Source: Chamaea fasciata (Eukaryota > Chordata > Aves > Passeriformes > Sylviidae). Taken from it: a stretch of 64,000 nt of DNA. This document shows positions 1-13,275 of this stretch, in pieces. The DNA is taken from the NCBI GenBank assembly GCA_029207755.1, contig JARCOQ010000012.1, positions 23,423,740 to 23,487,739 of the forward strand. Reading direction: 5' to 3'. The translations under genes and the position numbers were made by a program. The stretch's first letter is position 1. Each line of letters starts with the position of its first letter. Under the pieces are notes generated by a model. The model was given only the letters and a program-made list of their open reading frames with translations. It was not told where the DNA came from and did no database searches.

Positions 1-3000
1 GGCTTTTTTTTCTAAATTAGCATACAGAAAAAAGAATGCAAAAAATTCCAGGACTGCAGGCTAGTGCTCTGCCATAAGACCTCGAACCCTTCAGATCATG
101 GAAGCAACATGAAGAGCAAGCACCCTGAGTTCTCAGAAGCAATTATGACCCTGGTAACTGCAGATGAAATGAAGCAAAATGTGAAAAATTTATCTTCATG
201 TACATTTTCTACATAACAGAATGGTCTCCATTTATCTTACTTCTTTCACTGATAGACTGATTAGTTAACTGGCTTCAGAAGCAAAATAAAAATGAGCTGA
301 CAAATTGTTCTCTTTGACTTTTGCACAGTCCGAGTGTAAATACCAGATTTAACATTTACTCATTTAAAACATCAGATCTGGCTCCAAGTTAAGATGTAAG
401 TATATTACCCCAAGTGTGCTGCCAGTACAGAGAGGAGTTTTACTTTTTACATGTACTTTAAAGGCATTATGAGGATAAATAGGTATCAGCACTTTAATTT
501 TATTCTACATGTGACCCTACTGAATTCAGACACAAGAAAAACACACAAATCCATTTATTGTTCAATTCATTAAAAAACACAGAGGCTTTCAAGGATAATA
601 AAGGAAATCTCAGTGCAGGGCATAGTAGATGTCAAAACACAAGCCCTACTTACTTTGCCCCCAGTTAAAGGTAATCACTCATCTGGATTTTTAAAATAGT
701 TGACCAATCATCACCTGCCTTTATTTTTATGAACAATCTCTTTGAGGACTCCCAGTGTACATCTCTTAATCATATCTTTAGAGAAAGGAGTTCAAATAAA
801 TCCCGATTATGTCAACAGAAAAATAAACATCTTTGTCTCATGACAATACCTGGTAAGCAGTGGCTGCATCACTGAATATAGGAATAATTAAAATTAAATT
901 ATCAGTGTTTGCCCAAGATGGGTTATAGGGACACATAAAATTCATGGCTATTTTAATTTTTGTGTGTCTAATTTTGAGATGTCTCAAAAGATTTAATCAT
1001 GCAAACTTTTCAGCCCTTAAAAATTCAGATTTTTCAGAGATAGTCGCAAGTATAAGCACAAAGCTGTTAAAAATCCTTCCAGGTGTATGAAGATCTTTAC
1101 CTTCTCTTTCAAGTTTTGATATACAGTTGTATAGGCTGATATGTTTAACATTTTGCTCATGCTTCTGGCTCATAATTACATATAATATTAGATATCTAAA
1201 CATTTTTATTCAGGTGTTGATGAACACTTTCAACTTTATCATTGATCAGTTGAACATCAAAGATGAACACCTCCCTCCATATACACATTCAGCAGGTGTG
1301 AATCCTTAGGTTTGGTACTGTCCATGGTTCCAAAAGTCTCTCTAATGCCCACAAACTCCATTTGGGTCTGTGTCATGGTAGATTTTATCTTCATACATGC
1401 TGCGTGTCCTGCTGCTTGGTGATATCATCCTTTATTTATCACCCTTAACATCTGTGCTCCCAAAGAGTTAAATCTTCTCAGACTCTATTCCTGGCTTGCT
1501 AAGAATCTCTCAAAACAGGAATTTAAAAAAAGATTGCAACCCTATTCCTCCAATCCCTCATGCATTGTCAAAAGAGCTATTAAAAATCTGTTATAGAAAT
1601 CTACAGGCTCTCCTGGAATGCTCTGGAGCTATGCCGTGAATTTAACTTACAAAGGAGACGTTCCGGTCTGATTGCTCCAGCCTGTGATTTTCTGTACCAT
1701 AAACTGAAAATTCTGTTTCTGTTTTAGACATTTTAATCTCAACTCCCCATGAGCCCTGGAAACTGGGCTGACCAGACAGATATTTTCCAGGCCTCTGTTC
1801 ATTTCCTTCCACTGTATTTTGCTTGTCCAACTGCTTCTCTTCTTGATCTCTTGCTATTTTTATTCACTGAAATTCTTTTTCCTGACATTTTTAGTTTCTA
1901 TCATCTGATATTAAAAAAAACCAAACCAAACAACAACAGTCAAGCCTGTCTCATTCCCTCTTGAACAGTCTGACTTTTAATATTTGTGTGCAGAGCTCTG
2001 ACTTCCAAATCTGTTCAGAGGGAAACTCTTCCAGAGGCAGCGAGGTCCAGGGGCCATCCCACCAGCCTGGGGAGCAGGACGCTGGAGCTCCCTTCCAGCT
2101 GACCTTCCCTGCAAGAGACTGCTAGAAAATTATTTTGTGTTCTTCTGACTCTGCGTGCCTGACTCCCGGATCTTTTTTTTAGAAATCTGTAGGGACCTGC
2201 ATGGATTGAGGGTTTTTTTCTTTCCAATCAGAATTTTTCCATCATGAGCACAGAGAGCCCATGACCTCACTGGAGTGTTACTGGGCTGAAGCACTGAGGG
2301 ACCTGTGACATAAACAGAGAGATGCTTTTGCTCTGGAAACAAGCAGATCCCATACCACTTTCCCAGAATCCACTGAATTTGGAACATATTTTTCATAAAT
2401 GATGTTTATAGAAAAAAATTATACAACATTACCTCTGGAATGAGACACAAAGAAAGCTGTTTCAATAAATACACACACACGCACACACACACAAGTTCAA
2501 GATTCTTTTTCCCTTCTTCCCCATCCATTTGTTTTCTCTTTTTCCATTTTTTTTTTTTTTCTATTTTATATTTTAATAAAGCCCTAAGAAAGGCTTTCTT
2601 TTCCTCCAGGTCAACTTTTTACTATGGAAATGTTAACACAAGCCTAGAAACTTGATTTGGTAGCAAACAGGTTCTTGCAGAGCTGTGGATTCCTCCTCCT
2701 GAGCTGCCAGGCACCCACCACCATGGCCCCAGTCCAGAGGGAAGTGGGGTCTGTCCCTGGCAGGGGGGCTGCTGAATTGGAGATTTGCTGTGGCACCTGC
2801 AGCCGGCCACAAGGAGAGGCCAAAACCACACACGTAGATGGGATGGACAAAACCCAAGCAGGTTTTCCTTTTCCCTTCCTGTTCCCCAGGATCTCTGAGC
2901 AAGTCCTGGGCTCTGCCAGCAGCAATGCTGATTAAGGCTGACATTCCAAACTGAATACACAGAAGGCTCCCAGAGCCTGTGTTTTCATTATCGAATGTGG

Positions 3001-5550
3001 GCACTGGCCTTAGCATCAGCTCTCTCCAACTTCCCTGAGAGCTGAACAAACTCATTCCTTTTAAAACCAGATCACTCTGACAGCCAGGGGCTGGTTGTCT
3101 AAATGAAAATGCAGTGTTATTTCCCCATATTTGTAGTTTATACATCCAAATTTGTATCTGGAAAGCAATTTATAGTGCAGACACCTTTTGAATTACTTCT
3201 ACTCATCAGTGATTCAGTAAATGGGACTGTTGATTATAAAATCTGGGTTCTGTTTATCAGACTTTTCCAATGACAGGCCCTAGCTCATTCAAGAACTGGA
3301 TTAAGGTCACACTCAAAAGTCTTGATCACTAAATTATCCTACCCATAAAGTGAAAATGTTGAATGAAATTAAAAGCACTACAAAACAATAACATAATTTT
3401 TAAAGACTATTGTAGCAAAAAATTGGTCAAAGTAAAAATTTGCCATTTTGTAGAAAGTTTGTTTTTTTTTTTCTTAGAATATTCTTCCACCTCAACATAT
3501 GCACCAGTCTTCTTTAAATACAAGCAGTGAGGAAAATCCTTCCCTTATAAATTCTACATCAAAATATCAATACCATCATAACCTCAAAAGATTAGGGTTT
3601 TTTAATTGTTTCACAAAAATAGTGCCATTTTTACTGCCTAAATCTAGTTTTCTATATCAAAATTCCCTTTTTTTTGTGCTGCAATGGAACAATTTTATAC
3701 TTTTGTCGTGAATATAAAAGAATTATAAATTTAAACAGAACACATATTTAGGAATGAAAGTTTTTTTTAAATAAGATAGTTCAAAATTACCTTTTTAAGG
3801 CATTTTTCATATCTGTCAGCATTTTATAAAAGTGATTCTTACTTAAATTGTTACAGTAATTGCTTACAGATTCTTAAGGAAATTCGTAGCCAAGCATTAT
3901 TTTGACAAGAATGAACAGGAAAAGAGGTGTTCTGATCAGCTTCTCTGAAGACAGCTTTCAAAAGGGTTTTTTACTGTACCAGGAAATGTTTCACAGGGAA
4001 AAAGCTCACAGGGAGAAATACATCTTTTTGAAAGTATAGTTAGACTGCAAAATAGTACCCTGGGGCAAAGGCAGAAGTTACAATACTTATGAGGAGCATT
4101 CAATGGTTGGATTGGGAAACAAAATATCCTGAAATACCAGAATGATGGAAAACACATTGCTCTCCCCATCTGAGCTCCCTCTTCCTGCCTGAGTTTTCCC
4201 CTTGTATATATACATTTCCCTATCTGTCATCTAAATCTGATTGCAATGCTTCATTCTGGTGGGGAATTACAGATGCAGTGAATTATGCAAGGAAGCAAAA
4301 AGACAAATATCTGAGCACCTTAATTTCATCTGTACCTCAAAAAAAATATGCTGGTGCACATTTAAAATTCTGATGTAAACAGCTCTTAATGCTTGGAGTA
4401 TGGTAATGTGCATACAGGTTTAGTGATTTTTAAATGTTTTTAAAATCTTCCAGGAAGTTAAATTTGTAAATCTCTCCAGCTCCAGGTAGCAGACTTATAA
4501 AAGAAAAAGATATGGTATTGTTTGAATTTCACTTGACATGTAATTTGGTCTATAATTTAAGACATCAGGTTGTAATTTGCTGCAGGAAGCACCACATAGG
4601 CCTGGTGTTTTAACATGTCACCTCAGGAAAAAAGTCATAAAGCACTATGGCTTTTCAAATATTTGGTCATATTTCTTTATAAATATCAGAAATAGTAAGA
4701 AAATGTTTTCCATTCCACAGCTATTTGTTTGACATTTCCCACAATGAATATCTTCTATTTTATATTATTACAGCTGGAATCTAACTTGACAATGATATCA
4801 CCTGAGAGCTTTTCTTCACCCACCCAGGTCCGTACTTAATAGGCAGCTGAGATCATAGAAATTTTTATTATATAATGCAATAGATAATCAAACCCAGTGA
4901 AATTACCAGCATTGGAAATTATCTCCACCTTTATAGCAGAGACTCTTGAGGTTAAAAAAAGAATCATAATGCCATGTAATGGAGAAACATAAATTTCAGA
5001 CACACTAAAAAATGCATATGGATAATGTCTTTAAGGTGCTTTTATATTCATCTAAAATGAAAGCAAACAAAGTAATACATTTTCTAGAGAGGCTGAACAT
5101 ACTAATTTTCCTGAGAATGTTAAATTTATCTCTAACCTGTTTTCTCCAATTGTGCTGGTTGATGTGAATTGGAAAAAAACAAGCAATCCTCTGATCAGCT
5201 TTCACAGCACTTTTGTGGTCCCAAGCCAAGAAAGGAAAGGCAGGATTCTCTTCTGCTCCGTTCCCAAAGAAAAAGAGAATACTAAGTATATTAATGTAAA
5301 ATGTAGAGAATGAACACTCTAAATATAACTATGTTTGTCAAGACCTGGAAAGTCAATGTTGGAAGGAAGCCTGTGTTAACTGGTGGGATGAGGAATGTGT
5401 AGGAATTAGCAAAGCACACGAAAGGTTTAACTTCAGAAAGCTTCAGATTGCCTTGCTCCTTTTCTGAGCCAGCGAACCTCTTCAGCTTCACAGCTAAAAC
5501 CCACCCTAAACTCCCCCTCTCCTTATAAAAGCACATTTAGATTCCTTGTG
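1..5550. other. AT-rich non-coding stretch, no gene recognised
   Basis: I see no recognisable exon, RNA gene or young mobile element here. Simple sequence is limited to an interrupted AC run at 2,471-2,493 and a T run near 2,546-2,560. A locally GC-richer patch lies at about 2,020-2,960. On the minus strand it contains a 170-codon open frame (2,633-3,145) that resembles no protein family I know and is probably a chance frame in GC-rich sequence. Confidence 0.6.
2471..2493. repeat. (AC)n microsatellite
   Basis: An AC dinucleotide run of about eleven units, interrupted once by G at 2,481. It is followed 50 bp later by a long T tract. Confidence 0.9.
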
Positions 5551-5554
5551 GCAA

Positions 5555-5921
5555 TCCACCTCCATGATCTTTTGGGTATGAGGAAAACCCTTTTCCTGAC
5601 AGATCTTCCACCCGGGTCTGAGAGTCCAGCCACAGTTCTTCTACCAGCAGCCCACCAGTTCCTCCCCAGGGCCAGTTTCCAAGGGAAACCTTTTTGGGTC
5701 AGGCTGCAGAGCAGGGAAGGCTCTTCCCCCAGAGGGTTCAGGCACTGCCCAGGCTCCCCAGGGAATGGGCACAGCCCCGAGGCTGCCAGAGCTCCAGGAG
5801 CCCTTGGACAGCTCTGCCACGGATGCACAGGAGGGATTGTTGGGGTGTCTGGGCAGGGACAGGAGCTGGGTCAATGATCCCTGTAGGTCCCTTCCAACCC
5901 AGAAAATTCCGTGATTCCACC
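5555..5921 (+). mobile_element. CR1 LINE 3' fragment
   Basis: This is the 3' end of a CR1 non-LTR retrotransposon in plus orientation. The last part reads through the usual CR1 tail: a 'gggcagggacaggagctggg' block, then 'tcaatgatccctgtaggtcc', then the 'cttccaaccca' block and a degenerate 8-bp terminal unit ('ccgtgattcca'). The upstream 250 bp ('gggaatgggcacagcccc', 'agctccaggagcccttgga') is typical of bird CR1 3' sequence. There is no coding potential. The related copy at about 23,475 lies in the opposite orientation. Confidence 0.8.
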
Positions 5922-5959
5922 ATCTGTAATGGTCCAGGCTGGTCCATCCTCTGACACCT

Positions 5960-8900
5960 TCAGATGCCTTTTACACTTATATTAATTACAAATATTACAA
6001 ACTTATATACTTCTAAGCTTTAACTTATAAACTAGCATTAGTTTAAAAACCTTAAACTTATAAACTTACATTAGTTTAATGGCATTAAGATGGCTAAACT
6101 AATGAGTCACAATGTGAAGAAATACAAGGGATTTTATAAACTTTGGCTTTTTGTGGAGCTCTGTGTGCTGAAGGATTCATGGGCAGTGTGTGTGGTCACA
6201 GGGCTGCTCTGGAGGAGCCAGAGTCACCTGGCCTTCAACCACAGAGCCAGTACTGGACAGAACGTGCTTTGCTGTCACTGCCAGCACATCCAAGGTCACA
6301 CAGCCACCCTCCAGAAGCGTGAAGGACAAGCCATGCCAGGCCATTTGCACTGGAGATGCCTTTAGTCTGCAAAAGAGGTCCAGAAGCAGTTCTGAGCAGC
6401 AGCACAACCAGCTAACATCCAAAGGAGTGCTGGGACTCCTCTGCCAGTGCTCACCCTGTGATTTCCCTGCTGAGGTGTGAACGGCACAGGAGTGGATTGG
6501 AGTCCTCCTTGAACATTTGGTTCTTCTCAGGAGCAGCTGAACATGCTGTTGACACACTACCAAGGTCAATAATTACTGCTTTTTATAAGTGCTCCCACTC
6601 CTAACCTTCTACCTCTAATTTTTTTCCCCATTCTGGCAGTCAAATAGTACACAGATGGAACAAAGAGTGATACCAGCTAATTTTAGTCTTAAGTGGGCAT
6701 TTTCCCACAGTCTTCAGAATATCTCAGATTTAATAGCCAAGCAAATATGAAATACATTTTAAATTATTTAAATCCTGTCCTAATGAATCAATTTGAAAAC
6801 TTTTGGGAAGATGGAATTATGCCTTGCTTTCTGAGATGAAAAGATGGCCAATCTGAATGTCTTACATAAAACAAGTTCTTTTCATTTCTTCAAGCTCAGA
6901 TGGTTGAAATGTAAGTCATTCTACAAGATGTCTCTTGGCCTTAAAGAACTATAAAAGTTCAACATTAATCAGGCAACAGAGTAGTCTTCTTGAGAGGAGT
7001 TTGAGAGGACAGCAAGCTGATTATTTTAGAAATTTTCTAATTTCCAAAAGAACTCCATTTTCGCAATGAAAATGAACACAGATGATCAAATATTCTTACA
7101 TGCATAAAATCCCAGTGAACTGCCAAGAGGATTTTATTCATATAATGCAATGATTTATTGTCTCCCATGTTACATGTGTGCTCTAAAATTGGGGCTGTCA
7201 TGGCATAAAAGGAAATTTGGGCACCATATATAGGAATTATTTTGTATCTGTGTGCCTATTTTTGCCTGTATGAAAAAGTCACACCAAATATCCAAATCTG
7301 GGGCTCAAGCAATTTAGTGCATTCATTTAAAGTAATGTAAATTTTAGAAACCTTTTTCCCCAAACATATGTACGTAAATCCATTCCTCTCCTTAGGAATG
7401 ACATAATGCCACAGTATAAATCTTTATTCTGGGGAGAACAAATGGCTGGAGAAAGAGATCCAGTCCTGATCAAGTATTTCACAGCAGAATGGCTCTCAGT
7501 GACTTGAAAGAGCAACAACATCTGGTGCACATTAAAAGAAAATTGTTCATCCCCAGTCCTGGTAATTCAAGCAAACAAGCAGCACTTTGGTCACTTCTTT
7601 ACTTTGGTTAAAGACTGGATTTTTAAGCACACCCTACACCCTTCACCCAGACCAGACCTGAGACCCCACAAATAACCACCCCTTCCCAAGATTCTCCAAG
7701 CCCAACTGAGTTATTATAAAGCAGCAAGGCTTAGAAAATTCATTTTTGCTGCTCTTATCTAACTGGAATTAAGAAGTCAATCCCAAATTAGCTAATTTCA
7801 GTAACAATAACAAAACTTCAAAACAAGTTATTTCAACCGCCTCCCAAAAATTTGAAAAATCACCATTTAACTTTCCTGTATGCTGGAGTCAAATTACATT
7901 TCTCTAATAAAATGTGTACTTGGTCCTAAGCATGTACTCCTTATTTATTACCACCTGGGAGCCTCAGGGTCATTACTTTGCTTGTGTGCAATTGGTGTGT
8001 GTGATGCACAACATCATTGCATTCTGAGCATGAGACAGCCTGGATCTAAAGTCTTATTTCTTCAAGAGCATGCAATTACGGAGTATGATTAAACTACTTT
8101 TAAATTTATTAGAGGACTTATAAAGCCAGCAAGCATTGAAAACATATTACCCCAGCATTCTTTCATAGTGAGCAGTGCTTTTCCCTTTTCTCCCCAGTGC
8201 ACATCCATATGTACGCAGCAAACGGGTTTTTTTGCTAAAACCCCTAAAAAAAAGTTTTAAAGTATTTTTATTGAGACTGGAATGTTGCTAATGCTGAAAT
8301 GCCACCACAGATTATTTATTTGTATGAAATTTAATCAGCATCAACCCAAAACTCCCAGGACTCTTATCCATGACTATACTTTTTTAAAAATACTGTGTCA
8401 ACAGATTCTGATGAACAGAACTTTCTTTTCTCTCTTGGCAGACTTTCATTCACAGCAAAAGATAAGAAAAAAGGAGCTTTATTATAAGTGTTTCAAACTG
8501 TGGTTTATACAAACTCTCCTCCTCCCCCCCTCCCGCCCGCCAAATTCTATTTATTGTATTACTAAGTTATAAAGTGAGGAGACTATAAATAAATCTGAAT
8601 TTTGCTGTTCCGAACTCTCACCTCAGCTTGTTAAAAAGGTGATAGAAGAACAAATGAAGTATTAAGTTGTGTTCCTCTACAATTATTCCTTTGGTCCAAT
8701 TCATCAGAATAAACATAAAGTAGAATTTAGATCTAATTCCTACATGCCTCTACACCCTCACACTGTATAACAGATCTGATTAATGTGAGCACCCTTTATC
8801 AGCCAAAAAAACTTCCCCAAACCCAAGAATATTTGATTCAGCACAGGTTTTCTTATTTTCATAAGCAAGAATATCTACTTTTTAAATTTTCTTTTCTTCA

Positions 8901-11470
8901 GAGAAATTTTATGGGGAAATAAGAGCAATAACAGAGAAAAAAGGAAATGGAATGTGTATTAATGAGAATGAGACAGTTCTCATTTCCTCAGCGTAGAACT
9001 TTCTAAAGCTTAAATTTCCTTCCCTAAATAAGTAAAGTGTTAGTCCTGCCTGGTGCTAACTGCAGAAAGCTTTAAACAGATGCAGAAGATAAAGGCTGAT
9101 CATCTGTCAAAAGTGGAAGGGTTCATCCACATAATTGTTGACTTCAGAAATCTTCCAACCAGATGGATAATTTCAAGCAGAAATTATTGATCCACTTTGC
9201 TACTTAGGCAGGACCTTAAATGCTTGCCTAATTATTCTGAATTACGTCTCTAAAAAGGCAAACAAGATGTAAAAACAGCCTGACGGTGCAAGGCCATGTT
9301 TTCTATATCTGGACAGCTCAAATACCACCATCTGTTGCTTTCCCTAAAACAATCCAAAGTAATAAAGAAACTCTGCTTATTCTGATTATGTGCGAGTCAC
9401 TTTTGGAGGAAATATCAGTAAAATGTGGGCAGTAAAAATGTGCCAGTTATAATGATCCTCCTCTAGAACAACTTCTTTCAAAGTGAAAATGAAACTCATT
9501 CATAAGTTCTTGAAATTCAGGGATGCAAATACACAGAGACCAAGAGGTTGATTATACTTGTGGTCAGCCTTCAAACAAAATTAGTTTAAATTAGTCCAAA
9601 TAATATTTTTTAACCAAAAATGTGTCTTCTAATATAATGTTACATTTTAGCTCAGCCTTTCTAAAATACATAAACATTGTAAGTTTTGCATAATTTTTCA
9701 AAGCAAGATATTTATTATGTAATCACTTGGATACAATGGGTTTCTGCTTTGTTCTCCTACCTGGTTTCTACACCACATTTAGAGCTTTAAAGAATTGCTT
9801 TAATCACATACATCAACTGCAGGTGTATCGGTTAAATATAATTAAATATGAAGTACACACAGTGTTTCAAATGTCCCTGAAGACTCTCTCCTCAGTCCAG
9901 TTTTTCCAGCATTGCTTCTTGATATTAAATAAATATTCCGGGCTTCTGTCTCTTCCTCCAGCATGAATTCTTTCACCAGATGAGGAACATCATAGAAATC
10001 CAGACGATCTAAGGCAGCAGTTAGGACAGCAAATTATTTCAGAGCAATTGTGCCCCTGAACTGGAGCTGGATGGGACTGAAGGTACCTCACTGGTTCCTG
10101 CTTCTGCATTAATTGTTGATTTTTTTAATCAGTCTGGTTTTTACTCCCAGACTTAATGCTCTCTTTTCCCTTTTGTCTGCTGCTGAACAGGAAGAAACCC
10201 ACCCTTACTTCACATCTTTTTCTCATTGCAAAGAAGAAAATGCAGAGTCCTTTACCTGGAATTTACTAAGTCCTCCACTGGAGATGGCTATGCCTTTCTC
10301 CACTTCCATTTGTCCACTTCCTCCTGCTTTTCCATCTCTTCAGCTGACCCTCTTTTTTTTAAAAGAGCACATATACACACATGCCCAAGTGTCCTGAAGC
10401 TGTGTCTGGATCCACTGTGACTCACATAAACCCTTCTCCCATTAAATATATTTCAAATTTTAATTCAACACACTAAAAAGTTCCCTACAACTTACAGAAT
10501 ATATTTTTTACCAGCTAAATATTAGAAGATTATGATGATATGATGTTGTCTCTATACTACTCCTCATCAGAAGTAGAAATGAAAGCCATACTCACTTCAG
10601 TTAACCTACTTAATCTGGACATACAAAAAGGATAAATGATTAAAAATTAGTATGTGCACTTTGAGGAGCCTCTTAAAGATGTTACAGTTCCCAAGTTTCT
10701 GTCTTGTCTAAAATAGGATTTACAGGATTTTAATAGAATTTAGATGGGTTTAAAATCTCCATATATGAGTTGTACTTTTACTGATTTATTGCACGAACTT
10801 CCTGTTGAATTTTTATGTGACACTTGATCACCCCTGGGGGACCTGTTCAGTTCTGATTGGCTAATGGAAATTTCCAATGGAGACAACACAAATGAGTATG
10901 AAATTGATTTATTATAATAAGGGAAATTGAAGTCTGAGGTCCTGCTTCTCTTTTTTTCTCTCCCTGCCAACTCAAGACTGTCGAATGAAGAGGTTTTTTG
11001 TAATAGTTTGCCAACAAAGAATAAAGAAAATTAAAGGCACATTTCTCACTTACACATTGGAAATTAGATAAATATTGTTTCAAACGTGTTTAACTTCATG
11101 TGCACAAGAGAGTTTTTGGAATAGTTTAACACAGTTATAACCACATCACCATGGACCCAGTGGATTGTCTTACATGATTTCTGCCAAAATTCAAAGTCAT
11201 TATCAATTTAATGAGAAACAGCCTTTGGCAAAATCTTGTGTTCACCTTTGATGACAAATTCTAAAGAGGTGACTTGGGGCACTGCTGTAAATGGAAATGA
11301 TGGACTGCAGTAAAGGGTGTTTGGTGTCACTCACAGTTGCAGCTTCATGGGCACACAGACCTTCACCCGCAAAATATCAGCCTTGGCTATGCTGAAGCAT
11401 TTCCAAAGGATTTGTGGTCTCCAGTGCTCCTTGATGGACACACAAAAGCTGGCTCTGGAGATACTTAACT
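5960..11470. other. AT-rich non-coding stretch, no gene recognised
   Basis: No gene seen. Minor structure includes an imperfect duplication of about 35 bp at roughly 6,015-6,080 (two copies of an 'aaacttataaact...attagttta' block), a GC-richer patch at 6,170-6,560 of unknown origin, and a C-rich tract at about 8,517-8,541. The open frames here are short and resemble nothing I know. Confidence 0.6.
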
Positions 11471-11472
11471 GC

Positions 11473-11615
11473 TGTGAAATATCTCCCCGCAGCCCCCCGT
11501 GGCTAGCTCAGTTTCTTGAGAGGTTTTGGAGGGATATCTCAGGGGACAGGATAAAAGATTCCAAAGAGGCTCTTACCCCAGGATTATTCCAAGGCATCTT
11601 CTCTTTGAAGCAACA
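11473..11615 (-). repeat. ERV1 3' LTR remnant lacking most of U3
   Basis: About 130 bp here match 17,535-17,676 closely. Shared blocks include 'gagggatatctcagggga' and 'caggataaaagattccaa'. On the minus strand the remnant seems to begin TGTTGCTTC at 11,615, like the TGTTGTG start of the 5' LTR, and then passes directly into the R-like part. About 165 bp of U3 are therefore missing. The match also stops near 11,473, so the far U5 end is missing or replaced. A purine-rich tract lies just before it on the minus strand (11,620-11,641). Confidence 0.7.
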
Positions 11616-12426
11616 GCTACTTGCCTCTCATCCCCTTCTGCTTGAGCTGGATTTTTGGGGACAAAAGGTTTCACCCACTTCTGGGGAATCCACCAAGGGC
11701 CTGAGGGAGTAGCCACATGCGTATAGCCACGACCCCAGGTCATGAGCTCATAGGGACCTTTGGTTTCCCAAGTTTCTGGATCCCTAATCAAGACTGGTGG
11801 ACGCTGAGACAATTTGAACTGATTACCACTGTTAAAATGACGTACCACTGGTGGACTCATGTTTTCAAATGAACAGTTCAGAAAGTTGATGGTAAACATG
11901 GCTTTGCAGAGCTTCTGCTGTGGAGACATCCATGCAGTTGAACTGCTTTGGCTAGCCAAGACCTGCTTGAGAGTCTTGTGTGCACACTCAACCACAGCTT
12001 GACCTGTGAGGGAGTGAGGGATGCCAGTTTTACCTTTCACTCCCCACTGCTGGACAAATTCCAGGAACTCCTTGGACACATATGCTGGGCCGTTATCAGT
12101 TTTGATTTCTTTTGGGATCCTCAACACTGAAAAAGCCTGCACTAGACATGCTGCTTGGCATGCACAGACTTTTCTCCTGCATGGGAAGAGGCATAGACTG
12201 CGTCTGAATATGTGTCAATGCTTACATGAACATATTTAAGGTGACCAAAACTAGGAATGTGTTTGATGTCTGTCTGCCACACTTCACAACGGCCAAGGCC
12301 CCGGGGGTTAACCCCCATGCCCATCGATAGTATGGCCTGGAGCTGGCAGTTGGGACAGGTAGCCACAATGGCTTGAGCCTGGCTCCATGTTAGCTGGAAC
12401 TGACGGATCAGACCTGGCACATTTTA
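11573..12426 (-). pseudogene. ERV1 integrase (pol C-terminus), broken
   Basis: Integrase inserts retroviral DNA into the host chromosome. The N-terminal zinc-binding part is visible as a histidine pair across the TAA at 12,424-12,426 and a CPNC pair in the frame 12,142-12,420. The catalytic core follows: first Asp in WQTDIKH, second Asp in TDNGPAY and Glu in VVECAHK. The second Asp and the Glu are in a different frame from the first, so a frameshift lies near 12,140. The C-terminal part ends with a tryptophan-rich segment (GPWWIPQKW), and the frame runs a few codons into the LTR remnant. No env frame follows. Confidence 0.88.
11616..11641 (-). promoter_or_regulatory. candidate polypurine tract of ERV1
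   Basis: On the minus strand a purine-rich run (AGAAGGGGATGAGAGGCAAG) ends a few bases before the TG start of the 3' LTR remnant. This is where a retroviral plus-strand primer site is expected. It also overlaps the last codons of the integrase frame. Confidence 0.5.
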
Positions 12427-13232
12427 AAGATATTGTTGGTGACTCAGCTTTGCCTGTTGGAAGATGTCAGGGAGACGTGCTTTTTCAACTGGTGCAGCAA
12501 GGGAGTCTGCCTGATGATTCCCCTCTGCAATTTCACCTGGCAAATCAGTGTGTGACCTTACATGCATCACATAGAACAGATCGTCTTGATGAGAAACTAA
12601 ATAAATTAGCTTTGAAAGCAATCTGAAGAGATGCTCATTCTCTATTTCTTTGAGCATGGCCTGCTCCGCTCTGGACACTACCCCCGCTACATAGGCAGAG
12701 TCCATTACCAAATTAATTGGTTCCGAGAACTTCTCAAAAGCTCTTACCACTGCGACCAGCTCAGACACTTGGGGGGATCCCTCCACAAACTCAACATCAG
12801 CTTCCCAGTGCTGAGTCTGTGGATTTCTCCAAGTCATCACCGACTTGTGGGAAACCCCGGATGTGTCCGTGAACACCCTGAGAGCCTTGAGTGGTCTCCG
12901 ACTCCTGTTCTCACGAGGAATGAGGTGGAATTCCTCATTGAACAACTTGTGAGACGTGGCAGGGACCGCTATCTGTCTGCTGTAGCTGTCCAGAGATAAT
13001 TGGAGACTGGCATTGCCTGCAGCAAATGCTCAAACATCTCTTTGGTCAGTCTCTCAGGAGAGCTCTTTCCCTCCTCAGAAAGTTTGACCGGAAGATGAAT
13101 ACATGTAAAGTCACAACCAGCCAGTTCACACAATCTCACCCTGGCCTTCTGGATCAGCTGAGCCATCAACTCTTGTGGCTCAGTGATGGTCTTGGATCTT
13201 TGGTGAGAGAGGAAAACCCACTCTATGATCAA
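12424..13232 (-). pseudogene. ERV1 RNase H and connection domain, broken
   Basis: RNase H removes the RNA strand during reverse transcription. The domain lies in the frame 12,945-12,424, with the acidic residues in FTDTSG, SELVAVV, VMDSAYV and NHQADSLAA, in the order expected for a retroviral RNase H. The connection segment is in a separate frame (13,232-12,969) and ends in a stop, so at least one frameshift separates the two. A stop (TAA) closes the RNase H frame just before the integrase zinc-binding region, which continues in the same frame. Confidence 0.85.
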
Positions 13233-13275
13233 GAGTGATCCATTGGAAAATCAAGCCATGCAAATGTGGCAGCTT

